NCBI GenBank assembly: GCA_963920665.1 | Contig: OY987265.1 | Coordinates: forward strand, 36,337,001-36,401,000 | From: Straminergon stramineum | Lineage: Eukaryota > Streptophyta > Bryopsida > Hypnales > Calliergonaceae | Length of the DNA stretch: 64,000 bases | Direction: 5' to 3' | Part shown: positions 1-10,966 of the stretch, piece after piece | Layout of the letters: the number at the start of each line of letters is the position of its first letter | How positions within the stretch are numbered: position 1 is the stretch's first letter | Made by a program: the position numbers and the translations under genes | Notes under the pieces: model-generated | Seen by the model: the letters and a program-made list of their open reading frames with translations, nothing else | Told to the model about the DNA's origin: nothing | The model's database searches: none

Positions 1-1283
1 TTTCCTTGCCAAAACACCTCAATGCACAATTCACTTTGGGTACCCTAATCAAATGATGTGGCAAATTGCAATTTTTTAAAATCAATTTTCTTAAATTCTA
101 AATTCTTTTTGTTTTTATTGTATTTGCACTATTGGCTAGAGTCAAATGGCCCTATTGAGACCCTTTTTTCAAATGAACTAATCTAGTGGTGTTCATAGCT
201 AGCCCAATGATCCAACTTCAATGATTCTTCTCTTTACATCAATAGTAACCAATAGGAGATGAAGATTTTCTTTAAGGCAACCTCTAAAAATTGAAGCATT
301 TTGTATTTCAATGATGTCCAATTAGATTAGGTAGTCCAATATCAATAGTAGTTGTTCTTGTGACCTCCGGTTTGAAAATTTGTAGTTTACTCACATAGTC
401 TATGAAATTCTCAAACCAATTGCATGAGTGACTTTTGTTTTCATTGCTAACATTATGATATCACATTTTTTCCAAAATATATTAAAAAAAGACTAGATCT
501 CCAAAAGTATTTGTTTTAGATGATGATACCTTACATACAAGCTAGGGTGCTAAGGATTTGAATTAATTTTGGAACTTAGGATGCCAAAGGGTATTTTTAA
601 TGCCTTTCTTAGCATATAGGCATAGGGCGGTTTACTAATAGATCAATGAAAACTAATAGATCCTAAAAATAGATGCTTTTAGAACCTTCATTTTCAACAT
701 GTGAACCCCTAACTTTGTAGTGGTGAGGTTTGGTGTAGACTTTTAGATCATTCTAACTTTTTTAATAATTTGGAGTCAACATTCTCTTCCATTTTATTTT
801 TTATAATTCTATATTACAACTTATGAACCCAACTTCTAGTTCATTTTAACCCCTAAAGGACCAAGGCCCTTTTTTTTCAAATAACACTCAAAAATACCAT
901 TTCTATTGCAAAGAGTAAAAAAATGGAAACTTATATTTTTTGGACATCTAAATGTGGGATCTAACATCTAATAGTATGAAAATGTGTAGAATAAATTTCA
1001 AAATTTTTGACCTCATAGAAATCTTCCAACATATTTGTGTTTAAAGTGAAGAGAATGATATTTTTTGCGCATTGTAAGACTAGATTATTTGACTTTGAAC
1101 CTTCTTAACGTAAAATTTTTGCATTATAGAGTTTTGAGGTTTAAATCATTAAGGTGGAAAATTGAGTTGAGAGTCTAGGGAAAAAGAGAAATATCAAATA
1201 AACTTGATCTTCATTCTTAAAAAATTGTTAAATAAAAGAAGGTACAAGATAGAAAGAAAATCAAAATTATTAATATCTCTAAG
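1..1283. other. AT-rich intergenic sequence
   Basis: I see no gene here. The stretch is AT-rich with many stops in all frames. A short block near 843-865 (TTTTAACCCCTAAAGGACCA) recurs near 22,768-22,790 in the same orientation with diverged flanks, so part of this region is an old interspersed repeat. Confidence 0.6.
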
Positions 1284-2148
1284 ATGGAATTAAAATGCAC
1301 TCATTCCAATGTTGAAATTGTTCTAGAAAGCAAATCAAACCATATTGTTGTTTTTTTAATTATAAAAATTGCATTAAAAAATGAATGCCACCAATTAATT
1401 TTTCAAGAAGATGCTTACATTGCCCGAAAAACAAGTTCGTCCATAACTTTCACATCACTTGCCCAAATGAATCGAATCAAAGCTTCTTTCCATGTAGACA
1501 AAAACATAATCTATGAGATCACCATAGGTGATCCCAATGCTACTGGTTTGACATGGCATTTAGGTGAAGGAACCCCTCTGCACTATGGTGTTTCCTTTCG
1601 GACATGATTTTCAGCAGAAATAGATTGCTCTTCGGAGCTTCGAGAGCTTTCCGAAATCCGAGATCCCTCTATGGTCACAATGATTCCAGTGATATTCCCA
1701 TGATACGAGACCTCTATACGATCATCATGATTATATGGGAATATCACTATGATACATTAGAGAAACTTCTCCATGAGGCATGGAGAGGAATTTCGATCTT
1801 GTGATTTTGTGATTCTCTTTGTTTTCGAAACAACCTAATTCTACTGTTAGTTAGTAAACCTTGATGTTTTGCTTCTCTCCAGTGCAGATGATGAAACTCT
1901 CTCTCGTCATGTTGATTTCAATTGTCTCATGAAACGTTGTCTTTGATGTTTATGAAGCAGAGTGGAACGGTACGCCATTTCCGTTGAGCAAGGGTTGTAG
2001 CTTTTATCGCTGCCATGTGTTCAATTTCATTGGCAAACGGCAGTTTGTGTAAGCACTTCACCAGCCTGTAAGTTATGAGTTTCGGTAATTATTTCTTGGT
2101 TTTTGTTTCTTGCAGTTGATCGTTAGGGGAGTCTCTGATGTCCAGTGA
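1284..2148 (+). pseudogene. NTF2/SnoaL-like gene, 3' part (left copy)
   Basis: The reading frame from 1284 ends in a segment with GDPNATGLTWHL. It can be spliced at 1563 (TTAG|GTGAAGG) to an acceptor at 1960, giving TWHL-EWNGTPFPLSKGCSFYRC. This is the strongly conserved core of plant nuclear-transport-factor-2-like (SnoaL-like) proteins, several of which are plastid proteins of poorly known role. A second donor at 2047 (GTGTAAG) and an acceptor at 2115 give a short last exon ending at 2146-2148. The upstream part (AYIARK...ASFHVDK) resembles the preceding exon of that family but has extra residues, and I find no first exon or transit peptide. It is probably a decayed or partial gene. The sequence from 1549 onward is also the left inverted arm, so this copy and the one at 12367-13051 share near-identical 3' exons but diverged 5' exons. 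Confidence 0.6.
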
Positions 2149-3548
2149 CTATCACAGTTTTGGCAGATACGCAGAAGAGCCTTCAACGAAACCCTGCGGT
2201 CTGAGACTGGTGAGTACTAAGCATGAACACTTCTTTTCCACCTGAGCCGTTTGTCCCGTTCTACTGGTGAACCCACCCTGTTTGTTGTGTGTACGGAAAA
2301 ACATGGTAATTACTCTCGACCTTAACACACAATAATACTAAGCTTTCAGTGCTTGGTACGTACGCAGGTGGCTTTAAAGGGGCTTGGTGCATTGCAACGG
2401 AGATTTCCATCACTTGCGTTTAATTCGGTTTTGGAAGAGTCGTTTCTGAAGGTGTTAGTGTAGGTCGAAGATTGAAAGGCTTGCAAATTGGAGGACCAAA
2501 TAGAATGGTTTGATTCTGTTTTCAGGTAAGCCTGGTTCCCTTCGCCATCCCTTGCCATGTTGTGCAAGTCAGTTTCACTCATGGCAAATTGGTGGTCTGA
2601 TTGGAAGGTGTGAGTTTGTGTAGCTTCCACCGCCATATGATTTTATTGAACTGATTTGCTGAAATGCCTAAGGTAATTTGTGTGCAAGTAAGCAATTGAG
2701 CATTGATCCTCTTATTGACTTGCCTAATTTTATTTGGTTGGTCCAAAGAATATTCTAGATTCTCTTTTTATGCATCTTTTGGACTTTGTAGGTATAAACT
2801 ATGAACTTTGAAAGTGCTAAAAATAGGTGTATCCAAAAGCTATTCTAGGCCATCATGAATAGAGACAATACATTTTAGGTAAGTAAGAATTTGTAGTTTG
2901 TGGTTTTTGGAAGAAGTCCCAATTGGGTGTAGTTTCCTTATGTCTTCTTTTTGCTTGCCTACCTAGTTGTGTAGTCCATTTTGTAATGCTTGTGAATTGA
3001 GAATTTGTTTTTTGGGATGTATATACAAGCATGGAGGTTGAGAAGGAAGGACACATGGAACATCCATTAGCTGACAATTCTTGCACTATTGCTATTGGAA
3101 TAGATAAATGGATTGATGAATGTTCTTGTTTTGAGGTAAGGTGATGCTTTGGGATGGGCTTAATTGTGGGGCATTCTTACTTGAAAAGAATAGAGTGATG
3201 TTAATACTTAGTAACATTGCAAATTTGTCATTGAATCACCAAATAAGGGTTGCCAACACCTATTGTCATCATTATTTGTTGGGTCAATCTTATCTTTCCT
3301 TAGAAACAAGCTTTGCACTTCTTCTTTGAATTTGAGGATAACTTTGAACATTTCTATTGACTTACATATTTTTACAAACTCTTGGATCTTCTCTACATTG
3401 TTGTTGTACATGTCTTTAGGATACTCAATAGTATTTCTTGAACATACATAATCACTAACTGCAATGGATAATGTAATTTTGAGTTCCCATTATGAATGCA
3501 TATTGCAAATATTGGAATATAATTTTTTATTCTAGTTTGATATGTTGT
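1549..3548 (+). repeat. Left arm of a 2.0-kb inverted repeat
   Basis: Each base at position x pairs with position 14515-x on the other strand, with no net indel across 2,000 bp. I found only two mismatches: 2599 against 11916, and 3544 against 10971 near the inner end. The outer edge lies inside the NTF2-like TWHL codons and the inner edge is at 3548. The arm contains the NTF2-like 3' exons and roughly 1.4 kb of sequence with no recognisable gene; its short reading frames look random. Confidence 0.95.
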
Positions 3549-3656
3549 ATGTAACATATGGTTACAAGGAATAGAAGAATCCTAAAGAGTTGATCAAATG
3601 TCAGGATCAAACATATGAAAATCTTGAAGTTGAATTTGTTGGTTTCTTATAGCTTT
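3549..3656 (+). repeat. Diverged inner extension of the inverted repeat (left)
   Basis: This segment matches the reverse complement of 10411-10522 at roughly 85% identity by eye. Its conceptual translation shares YGYKE, PKELIKC and ENLEVEF with the partner, so it was probably once coding. The left side has a stop where the partner has Gln. In the right copy an extra 444 bp (10523-10966) separate this homology from the arm. Confidence 0.75.
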
Positions 3657-5011
3657 TTCGCAAAAGGCTTGAATGTGGGTGATTATTGTGTGCTATTGGG
3701 CAAGTATGATTTTTGTTTGGAATTATCACCTTTGGTTGGAGATTAAATTGGATCAAGTGTTTTATTTTTGCTAGTTTAATGGACATTTTGATGAAACTCT
3801 AGGAGGATTAGCTTCGGGGTTTCAATGTGGTGTGTGAGACTATTTGGATAGAAGGCTATAATTGTTAGGGAAATAGAAGGAGATAAGACTTGTATAGGGC
3901 GATAGTCCTTTTGAGCCCTCAATCAACACTTGAAAAATTTGGTTGTAAATTTTATCCCTTGCAAGACTTCTCATAGATATAAGGGTCTAAAATGCCTCTT
4001 TTTAATTGAACTCCATGCTCTCCCAATTTGTTGTAAAATGGACCTAAGATATATCATTTCATGGCATGGTGGACTTTCTAAATTATTCAAGAAATGGTGT
4101 TATAAGTTGTGATGAGTTTCTTCGATTGGGTTTGAAGTCTTTAAGAACAATTTTGAATTTGTTCCCCATTTGATGATGACATTAAAGTAGGGACTTCCAA
4201 ATCTGCCACATTTTCAATTGTGAACATTTTCTATTATTTATAAAAGTTATATATATTCTAATTGATTTTTGAGGGGAGATTTCAAAGTACTAAAGACTTC
4301 ATCAATCATTTGGATATGACATACGAAGTTACAAGGCATCAAATTATTTTTGGTAGATATTTTACAATTACTTCTTCAACAATTTGTACATATTAATTTA
4401 GGAGATGTATATAGTGAGAGCATCTAATCAAGTGATTTTCTTAGGCACTTTGCACATTTAGGTGTCCTTATCTTAAATCAAAGTATTCAAATATGTTGAC
4501 ATAGCTTTGTGAGTTTCTAGGAGGTTGGCACCATTTTCAAGAATTGGGTACATGAGGCATAGGTTGGCAAACCTTCCTTGCATGTGTTTGGAAGGAAATA
4601 CATGCATTCTCTTTTGAGGGATTTGTTATGAAGTGGTTTTAGGAAGGGCTATAGCCACTTTTGAGATTATTTCTTCCTAGATTTTCCTATTCTACATCAA
4701 ATGTGCCATGGTCTACAATCCTTTTTTGCAACATATAGTTTTACTACAATAGCATCCTTAAATTGATGATGTGTAAAGTGCCATATGTTAAAATGCAATT
4801 TTACAACATTTGGGAGTATTCAAGTACCTTCCAAATTTTTCCATGTGCCATGTATATTTTGTTAACAAAAATCCTTTTTCAAACTTGGAATTCAAAGATG
4901 GCAAGAAGAAGTAGCTCATTCCTTGTGTGGGGTTGGTGAAACATAAACTAGTATTCTCTTTTGTCCTTGAACTCATAGGTATCAATTTCAATTTTGTAGA
5001 AGTGAGGTACA
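3657..5011. other. Intergenic, upstream of the TNL gene
   Basis: I see no intact gene. Short coding-like runs broken by stops occur at 3660-4110; I do not recognise them. The stretch around 4270-4480 recurs in diverged form at about 25,505-25,690 (shared TTGGTAGATATT and ACTTCTTCAACAAT), so it is an interspersed repeat. The TNL promoter should lie in the last few hundred bases, but I see no convincing TATA box. Confidence 0.5.
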
Positions 5012-8000
5012 ATGAGCTCTATGGAAGGTGGTGATGAGCATTCGAAGGAATTGTGTACACTTGAAGGTACGTAGAAATCTATCACTTATGACCTTTTTCT
5101 TTTCCTATTGAGTTTCCAATATCATTGCTTGTAGTTTTTTGATGATGAATTTTAAGTGGAATCTCAAATGTGAATTGATGAATTGTTGATTTGTTTATAA
5201 GATTGATCATTGATTGTTGTGCAGATGAATTTGGAAACTATGATGTTTTCCTCAGTCATAGGGGCCTTGACACCAAGACAACTTTTGTGGGCTATTTATA
5301 TGAAGCTTTGAAAAGAGTTGGCTTGCATCCCTTTTTGGATTGCATATCCATTGGTAAAGGTCAAGATGCTTGGAAATGCATTGATTATGCTATCCGAACG
5401 ACACCCCTAGCCCTAGTCATCTTTTTTGAGGGTTTTGCCCAATCAGAGTGGTGTTTGAAAGAGTTACATGCAATGTTGAACTCTCCTTCAATGAAGATGC
5501 TCCCAATCTTTTACAAAGTTCAACCATGGGAAGTGAGTTTTCCAGAAAAGGGTCAATTGGCTAGCGGATTTTCAAGGTTGGTAGAGAAGCATGATAAGTC
5601 TTTGATTGAAGAATGGAGTGCTGATTTGAAAAGAGCTTCGAAGCTCCACGGTTGGGAGCACAAAATAGGAGACAAGAGGTAAGTATGTGCATTTACACTA
5701 TGATTGTATTATCAAGAGTATTGTGGTTGAAATTGACATTGACAATGTAGTCAATATTGATGAAATTTGTTTCGAATTGTTTGTAGGTTGGAAAAGGACT
5801 TGGTTTTAGAGGTGGCTGGAAAGATCTTTGAATTGGCAAATAAGCCTCTTCCTTTGGATGTAGGTGATCATATTGTGGGGGTGAAGCAAGTTGCTAAAAA
5901 CCTCATTCAAGCACTTGATGAGAAGAAAGTGTTCATGTTGGGATTGTGGGGAATGGGTGGAATTGGGAAGTCCACTTTGGCTCGGGAATTATACAACCAA
6001 TTGGGGCAAAGATTTGATGGGAGATGTTATGTGGAAGATGTGGCAGAGAAGGTAAATCAAGGTGGTGTGACAAGTGTCCAAAATCATATTATGAAGGCCT
6101 TATGTGAGAATGATTTGCTACAAAATATTGTAGACAAATCAAAGGGTAAGGTTATTCTTGAAGAGAGGTTATCTAAGAAACCCATTCTTGTGGTTTTGGA
6201 TGATGTTCGTGACAACAATGAAATGGATTACTTGATATCACGCAAAATGCTCCAAGAAGGTAGCATGTGTATTGTGACTTCTCGAAATTGTCGTGTATTT
6301 GAAAAATCCACTTCATTTCATATCAATCATGAGATTCTCACTCATGATGTTCAAATCTTGAACAAGAAAGATTCTCGAAGTGTCTTTACATGTCATGCGT
6401 TTGGGGGTGATTTGAAAGTGCCTCTAAGATTTGAAGGTCTTGTTGGAGATGTTAGTATGGCATGTGTTGGAGTTCCGTTGGTATTGAAGGTTTGTGGATC
6501 TCTTTTGAGGGACGAGGAGGATGTGGAGATTTGGAAGGAAGTTTTGAAGAAGTTGAATTGTGGCACTATTATGGATGAGAAGAAGATATTTGAATGTCTT
6601 CGAATTAGCTATGATTCTCTAGAAGAACAACATCAAGAAATGTTTTTGGATATTGCATGTGCATTATTGGGAGAATCAATGGAGATGGCTAAACTTGTTT
6701 GGAGATTCCAAGGTTGGTCTGCAACATTGGGTGTTCGGAGCCTTGTGGAGAAGGCCTTGATTAGAGTGGATGAGTTTGGTGACTTTGGCATGCACGCCCA
6801 CTTGCGAGACATGGGCCGTGCAATTTCCAAGCAAGAAAGATCAAATATGGATATTTGCAAACGCTTGTGGGGTTCTAAATCCTTGGCATTATTGAATAGG
6901 AATGAGGTATGGTTGTTAACCCTTGAACTTTAATTTGGTCAATCTTCCTAATATTAGATATTACTATGTAGCAAATGTGGCCAATTCATGGAATAGAGTA
7001 GAGGAAAATGTTACTAAGTTTGTTTTTTTGAAGATCTAAGAATTGTTGCATATGTAGTCTTCCTATAATTTTAGTAATTGAAGTTTGCAATATATTCTTT
7101 TGGGGTTCATCCATATCTAGTTTGATCCAAAAATTATATGTATATTGAAGCTTTCTAATTGTACGTTAGTTTCTTTGGGATATGTCTTCGCAGATTCTAT
7201 CGGTTTCTCTTCAAACATTGATCCTTTCGAGGAAGTGTAGAATTTGTGTTGACCTCTCTTTTTTTAAAAGATTGTGTATATTCAAATGCCACGGTGGCTT
7301 GTTTGTAATGTCATCACTTCCAGAGAATTTGCGTTGGCTTAATTACTTCCAAAGTAGAGATGTACCATTGAGACATTTTCCAGAGGCACCTCAGGACAAT
7401 GAACTATTGACATTGTCATGGAGTGATGATTTGATGGATATTTTGCCTGAATCTTTTGGAAATTTGAGGAAGTTAGAAGTGTTGGATCTACAAGATTGTG
7501 GCAAGCTCAGGAAGCTACCAAATTCATTTGGAGGCCTTCAAAATTTGAAAAAAGTAAATCTTCAAGAGACCGGAATCCAAAGCTTACCTGAATCCTTTGG
7601 AAAGTTGAACAACTTGGAAGTGTTGAAACTACAAGGTTGTAGGGAACTTGTCCAACTACCAAATTCATTTGGAGGCCTTCAACATTTAGAAAATTTAGAT
7701 CTTCAAGGGAGTGAAATCCAAAGTTTACCTGAATCTTTTGGAAATTTGAGGAAGTTAAAAGTGTTGGATCTCCAAGATTGTGGCAAGCTCAAGAAGCTAC
7801 CAAATTCATTTGGAGGCCTTCAAAATTTGAAAAAAGTAAATCTTCAAGAGACCGGAATCCAAAGTTTGCCTGAGTCCTTTGGAAAGTTGAACAACTTGGA
7901 AGTGTTGAAACTACAAGGTTGTAGGGAACTTGTCCAACTATCAAATTCATTTAGAGGCCTTCAACATTTGGAAAATTTAGATCTTCAAGGGAGTGGAATC

Positions 8001-8843
8001 CAAAGTTTACCCGAGTCTTTTGGAAAGTTGAGCAATTTGGAAGTGTTGAATCTACGAGCTTGTTTTGGGCTTATAGGGCTTCTCGATTCATTTGGAGACC
8101 TCCAAAATTTAAAAAGTTTGGATCTTCGAAGGAGTGGAATCCAAAGTTTACCTGAATCTTTTAGAAAGTTGAGCAACTTTAAAATGTTGAATCTACAAGG
8201 TTGTAATCAACTTGTCCAACTATCAAATTCATTTGGAGGCCTTCAACATTTGGAAAATTTAGATCTTCAAGGGAGTGGAATCCAAAGTTTACCTGAATCT
8301 TTCGGAAAGTTGAGCAATTTGGATGTGTTGAATCTACGAGCTTGTTCTGGGCTTATAGGGCTACTCAATTCATTTGGAGACCTCCAAAATTTAAAAAGTT
8401 TGGATCTTCAAGGGAGTGGAATCCAATTTTTCCTTGAATCTTTTGGAAAGTTGAGCAATTTGGAAGTGTTGAATCTACGACATTGTTATAAGATCATGGG
8501 GCTACCAAATTCATTTGGAGACCTCCAAAATTTGAAAAGCTTAGATCTTCAAGGGAGTGAAATCCAATTTTTACCTGAATCTTTTGGAAAACTGAGCAAC
8601 TTAGAAGTGTTGAATCTGCAGGCTTGTTATAGAGTCTTGGGGCTACCAAATTCTTTTGGAGGCCTCACAAATTTGAAAAACTTCGATCTTCAAGGGAGTG
8701 GAATCCAAAGTTTACTCGAGTCTTTTGGAAAATTGATCAATTTGAAAGTGCTGAGTCTACAGTGTTGTGGTGAGCTTGTAGAGCTACCAAATTCATTTGG
8801 AAAACTTAGATCTTCAAGGGAGTGGAGTGCAAAGTTTGCTTGA
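5012..8843 (+). CDS. TIR-NB-ARC-LRR (TNL) disease-resistance protein
   Basis: Predicted exons are 5012-5066, 5225-5678, 5787-6906 and 7194-8843, all with GT/AG borders and matching phases, giving about 1,092 residues. Exon 1 supplies a short N-terminus. Exon 2 encodes the TIR domain, starting at NYDVFLSHRG near residue 23. Exon 3 encodes NB-ARC: P-loop GMGGIGKST (about 225-233), kinase-2 LVVLDDV (304-310), RNBS-B GSMCIVTSR (328-336), GVPLVLKV (398-405) and MFLDIAC (455-461). Exon 4 encodes the LRRs. TNLs are intracellular immune receptors in which TIR oligomers act as NADases. Here the usual catalytic Glu aligns with Cys near residue 70, and the MHD motif reads MHA (505-507). The frame leaves the LRR register at about 8800 and stops 40 bp later, so the C-terminus is truncated. 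It could be a recent pseudogene or a truncated receptor. Domain assignment is firm; function is not. Confidence 0.88.
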
Positions 8844-9180
8844 ATCTTTTGGAAAATTGAGCAATTTGGAAGTGTTGAACCTACGGGCTTGTTATGGTCT
8901 CTTGGGGCTACCAAATTCATTTGGTGGCCTCTCAAATTTGAAAAACTTAGATCTTAAAGGGAGTAGAATCCAAAGTTTACCTGAATCTTTTGGAGCATTG
9001 AGCAACTTAAAAGTGTTGAATCTACGATATTGTAGTGAGCTTGTAGAGCTACCTCATTCATTTGGAGGCCTCCAAAACTTGAAAAATTTGGATCTTGAAG
9101 GGAGCGGAATCCAAAATTTACTTGGATCTTTTGGAGCATTGAGCAACTTGGAATTATTGAATCTACAAGATTGTAGTTAG
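7425..9180 (+). repeat. Homogenised LRR array, 141-bp units
   Basis: The LRR coding region is a tandem array of 47-residue (141-bp) units, each holding two LRRs of the LPESFG-KLSNLEVLNL type. I count ten units before the frameshift near 8800 and about three after it. The first four form a higher-order repeat: the pair containing DLQDCGKL and KLQGCRELVQ occurs twice, 282 bp apart (7492 and 7774), nearly unchanged. Later units diverge mainly at the residues after L-x-L, the positions expected to face ligand. Confidence 0.9.
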
Positions 9181-9423
9181 CTCGTAGAGCTACCAAATTC
9201 ATTTAGAGACCTCCAATTTGTGAATAATTTGGATCTTTAAGGGAGTGGAATCGAAAGTGTTATATATTCTTTCGGAAGGTAAGGAACTTTTACTGAGCTT
9301 GTGGAGCTACCACATTTCTTTGGAGGCCTTGTGAATCTAAATCATTTGGATCATGGACAAAGTAGGATCCAAAATTTACCGAAATCTTTTGACGATCTTA
9401 GAAGTCTTTGGAATTTGAATCTT
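8797..9423 (+). pseudogene. Out-of-frame 3' continuation of the TNL LRR region
   Basis: After the frameshift near 8800 the LRR pattern continues in another frame (NLDLQGSGVQ ... LNLQDC) until TAG at 9178-9180, where sister units have a GAG codon. Beyond that the same frame still shows LVELPNSF and a recognisable NLPKSFDDL, but with further stops near 9239 and 9283. The original receptor therefore had at least four more units and has decayed stepwise from its C-terminus. Confidence 0.85.
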
Positions 9424-9445
9424 AAATCATATACAATCTAGAATT

Positions 9446-9731
9446 TGCATTAGAAGAGATCTAGCCAAATACAAGGTTGCGAGTTTTCGACAATAGGGAA
9501 CTTCACCACAGCAGCGTGCTGATGTGGTCGGGAGGTGGCTACATCTTCTTCTTTTTTTGTGAAATGTTTTTTTCAACTTTTCTTTTGATTTTAAGACCAA
9601 CTTAATTTTTGGAAGAACTTTTTTTAATTTATGACGGTTGATCGGTGTTAACCTTGCCCTCACTATTGTGGAAACAACATGGGGACCAGGCATGAAATGG
9701 CCCTCTATTTGGCCAGATCTCTTTTAATGCA
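9446..9731. mobile_element. MITE with 26-bp terminal inverted repeats
   Basis: The left end, TGCATTAGAAGAGATCTAGC followed by CAAATA, and the reverse complement of the right end, TGCATTAAAAGAGATCTGGC followed by CAAATA, match at 24 of 26 positions. The interior of about 234 bp has no long frame. LRR remains lie on both sides (FDDLRSLWNLNL before it, LSKLEVLNL after it), so it inserted into the decaying TNL 3' region. The target duplication is unclear: it is TA if the element begins at GAAGAG. Confidence 0.7.
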
Positions 9732-9779
9732 TGAGTCCATTGGGGTTCTCACAAATCTTTGGAACCTGGTTCTATTTGA

Positions 9780-10080
9780 GTACATTGTCTAGGAAGTTGA
9801 ATCCAAAAATACATTGAATGATTTGAAACAATTGAGTAAGTTGGAAGTATTGAATCTATAGGGATGTTGCAAACTATTGAAGCTAAAAGATTGGTTTGTC
9901 TTTTAATTTTGAGGCAATTGGATCTCAAAGAAACTAAGAAAGTGAAATCTGAAATTTACCTAACTTTTCAAAAAGTTGAGCAACTTGGAACTGTTGAATG
10001 GACCATGTTGTTTGTAGTTGAGGAGCTACCAAATTTTTTGGGAGGCCTCTCTAATAGAAATGTGGTGATCTAAGACTGAA
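9780..10080 (+). pseudogene. LRR debris
   Basis: Translations show LSKLEVLNL, then LSNLELLN and ELPNFLGGLSN, separated by stops and frameshifts. These are remnants of the same LRR family as the TNL array, continuing past the MITE. No intact frame remains. Confidence 0.7.
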
Positions 10081-10410
10081 TCTTAAGACTATGTATAGTT
10101 CAACAACCATTTTGGAACTAAGGCCAACCAAATTGGGCATTTTGCAAAGACCACAAGTGTTATCCTCTATACATAGACAGAATTTACTTCATGGACCTAC
10201 CTCTTCATTAATAGTATTCTATTCATGGGAGGTCTCTACTTGTCGATCCATTTGTTGCTTATGTAGTTTTTCTTTTAATACACTATTGAATAGTGAATTA
10301 TGAATCATCCTCTTCATGTACAATTAGATGATTTTCATACTACACTTTATATTTGAACCTTAAAATAATGCTTGTACAATAATATAAGCAATGTATAAAT
10401 GAATTTATAG
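10081..10410. other. Spacer between LRR debris and inner inverted-repeat homology
   Basis: AT-rich, with no recognisable gene or repeat. It includes the plausible transcript end of the ancestral TNL, with AATAAT/AATATA-like motifs near 10,363-10,385. Confidence 0.4.
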
Positions 10411-10522
10411 AAAGGTAATAAGAACACAACAAAATTCCACTTCAAGATTTTCAAATGTTTGATCCTTACACTTGATTAGTTCTTTAGGTTGTTTTTGTTC
10501 CTTATAACCATATGTTACATTG
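10411..10522 (-). repeat. Diverged inner extension of the inverted repeat (right)
   Basis: The reverse complement matches 3549-3656 at roughly 85%. It lies in a minus-strand open frame (10405-10650) whose C-terminal half has YGYKEQKQPKELIKCKDQTF. The product is unrecognised. Next to it, 10523-10966 has no counterpart in the left copy. Confidence 0.7.
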
Positions 10523-10966
10523 TCGTGAGGTTTACAATTGGTCCATAAAAGTATAGGGCTTCTAGTTGGAGTAGTGTTTGTTTGTCTAAAAATGCCTATA
10601 ACCATAAAAGCCTGAATTCCAATACCAACCCAATCACAATAATTAGTCAAAACCCATTTTTCATAATACTTGCTTTTAGATAAAATAGAACTTCACTATT
10701 GCTTTAGCAAATCCATCTTCACCCACAAACCCTTATAATATATATCCAACAATCCATTCCTCCCTTTCTAGATATCTATCTTAACCTTTACATACTATTT
10801 TTCTAGTCTACTAAATAAAGTAAAAGTAATTAGAAAACTAAAAGCTAACTTAAAAATAACCACCAATTGACCTTTGAGATAACTAACTTGCAATTATAGA
10901 ACTAATATTAAAATATCTAGATATCTAATTTTAACTAATAGATGACCCACATCGCGATAATGTAAG

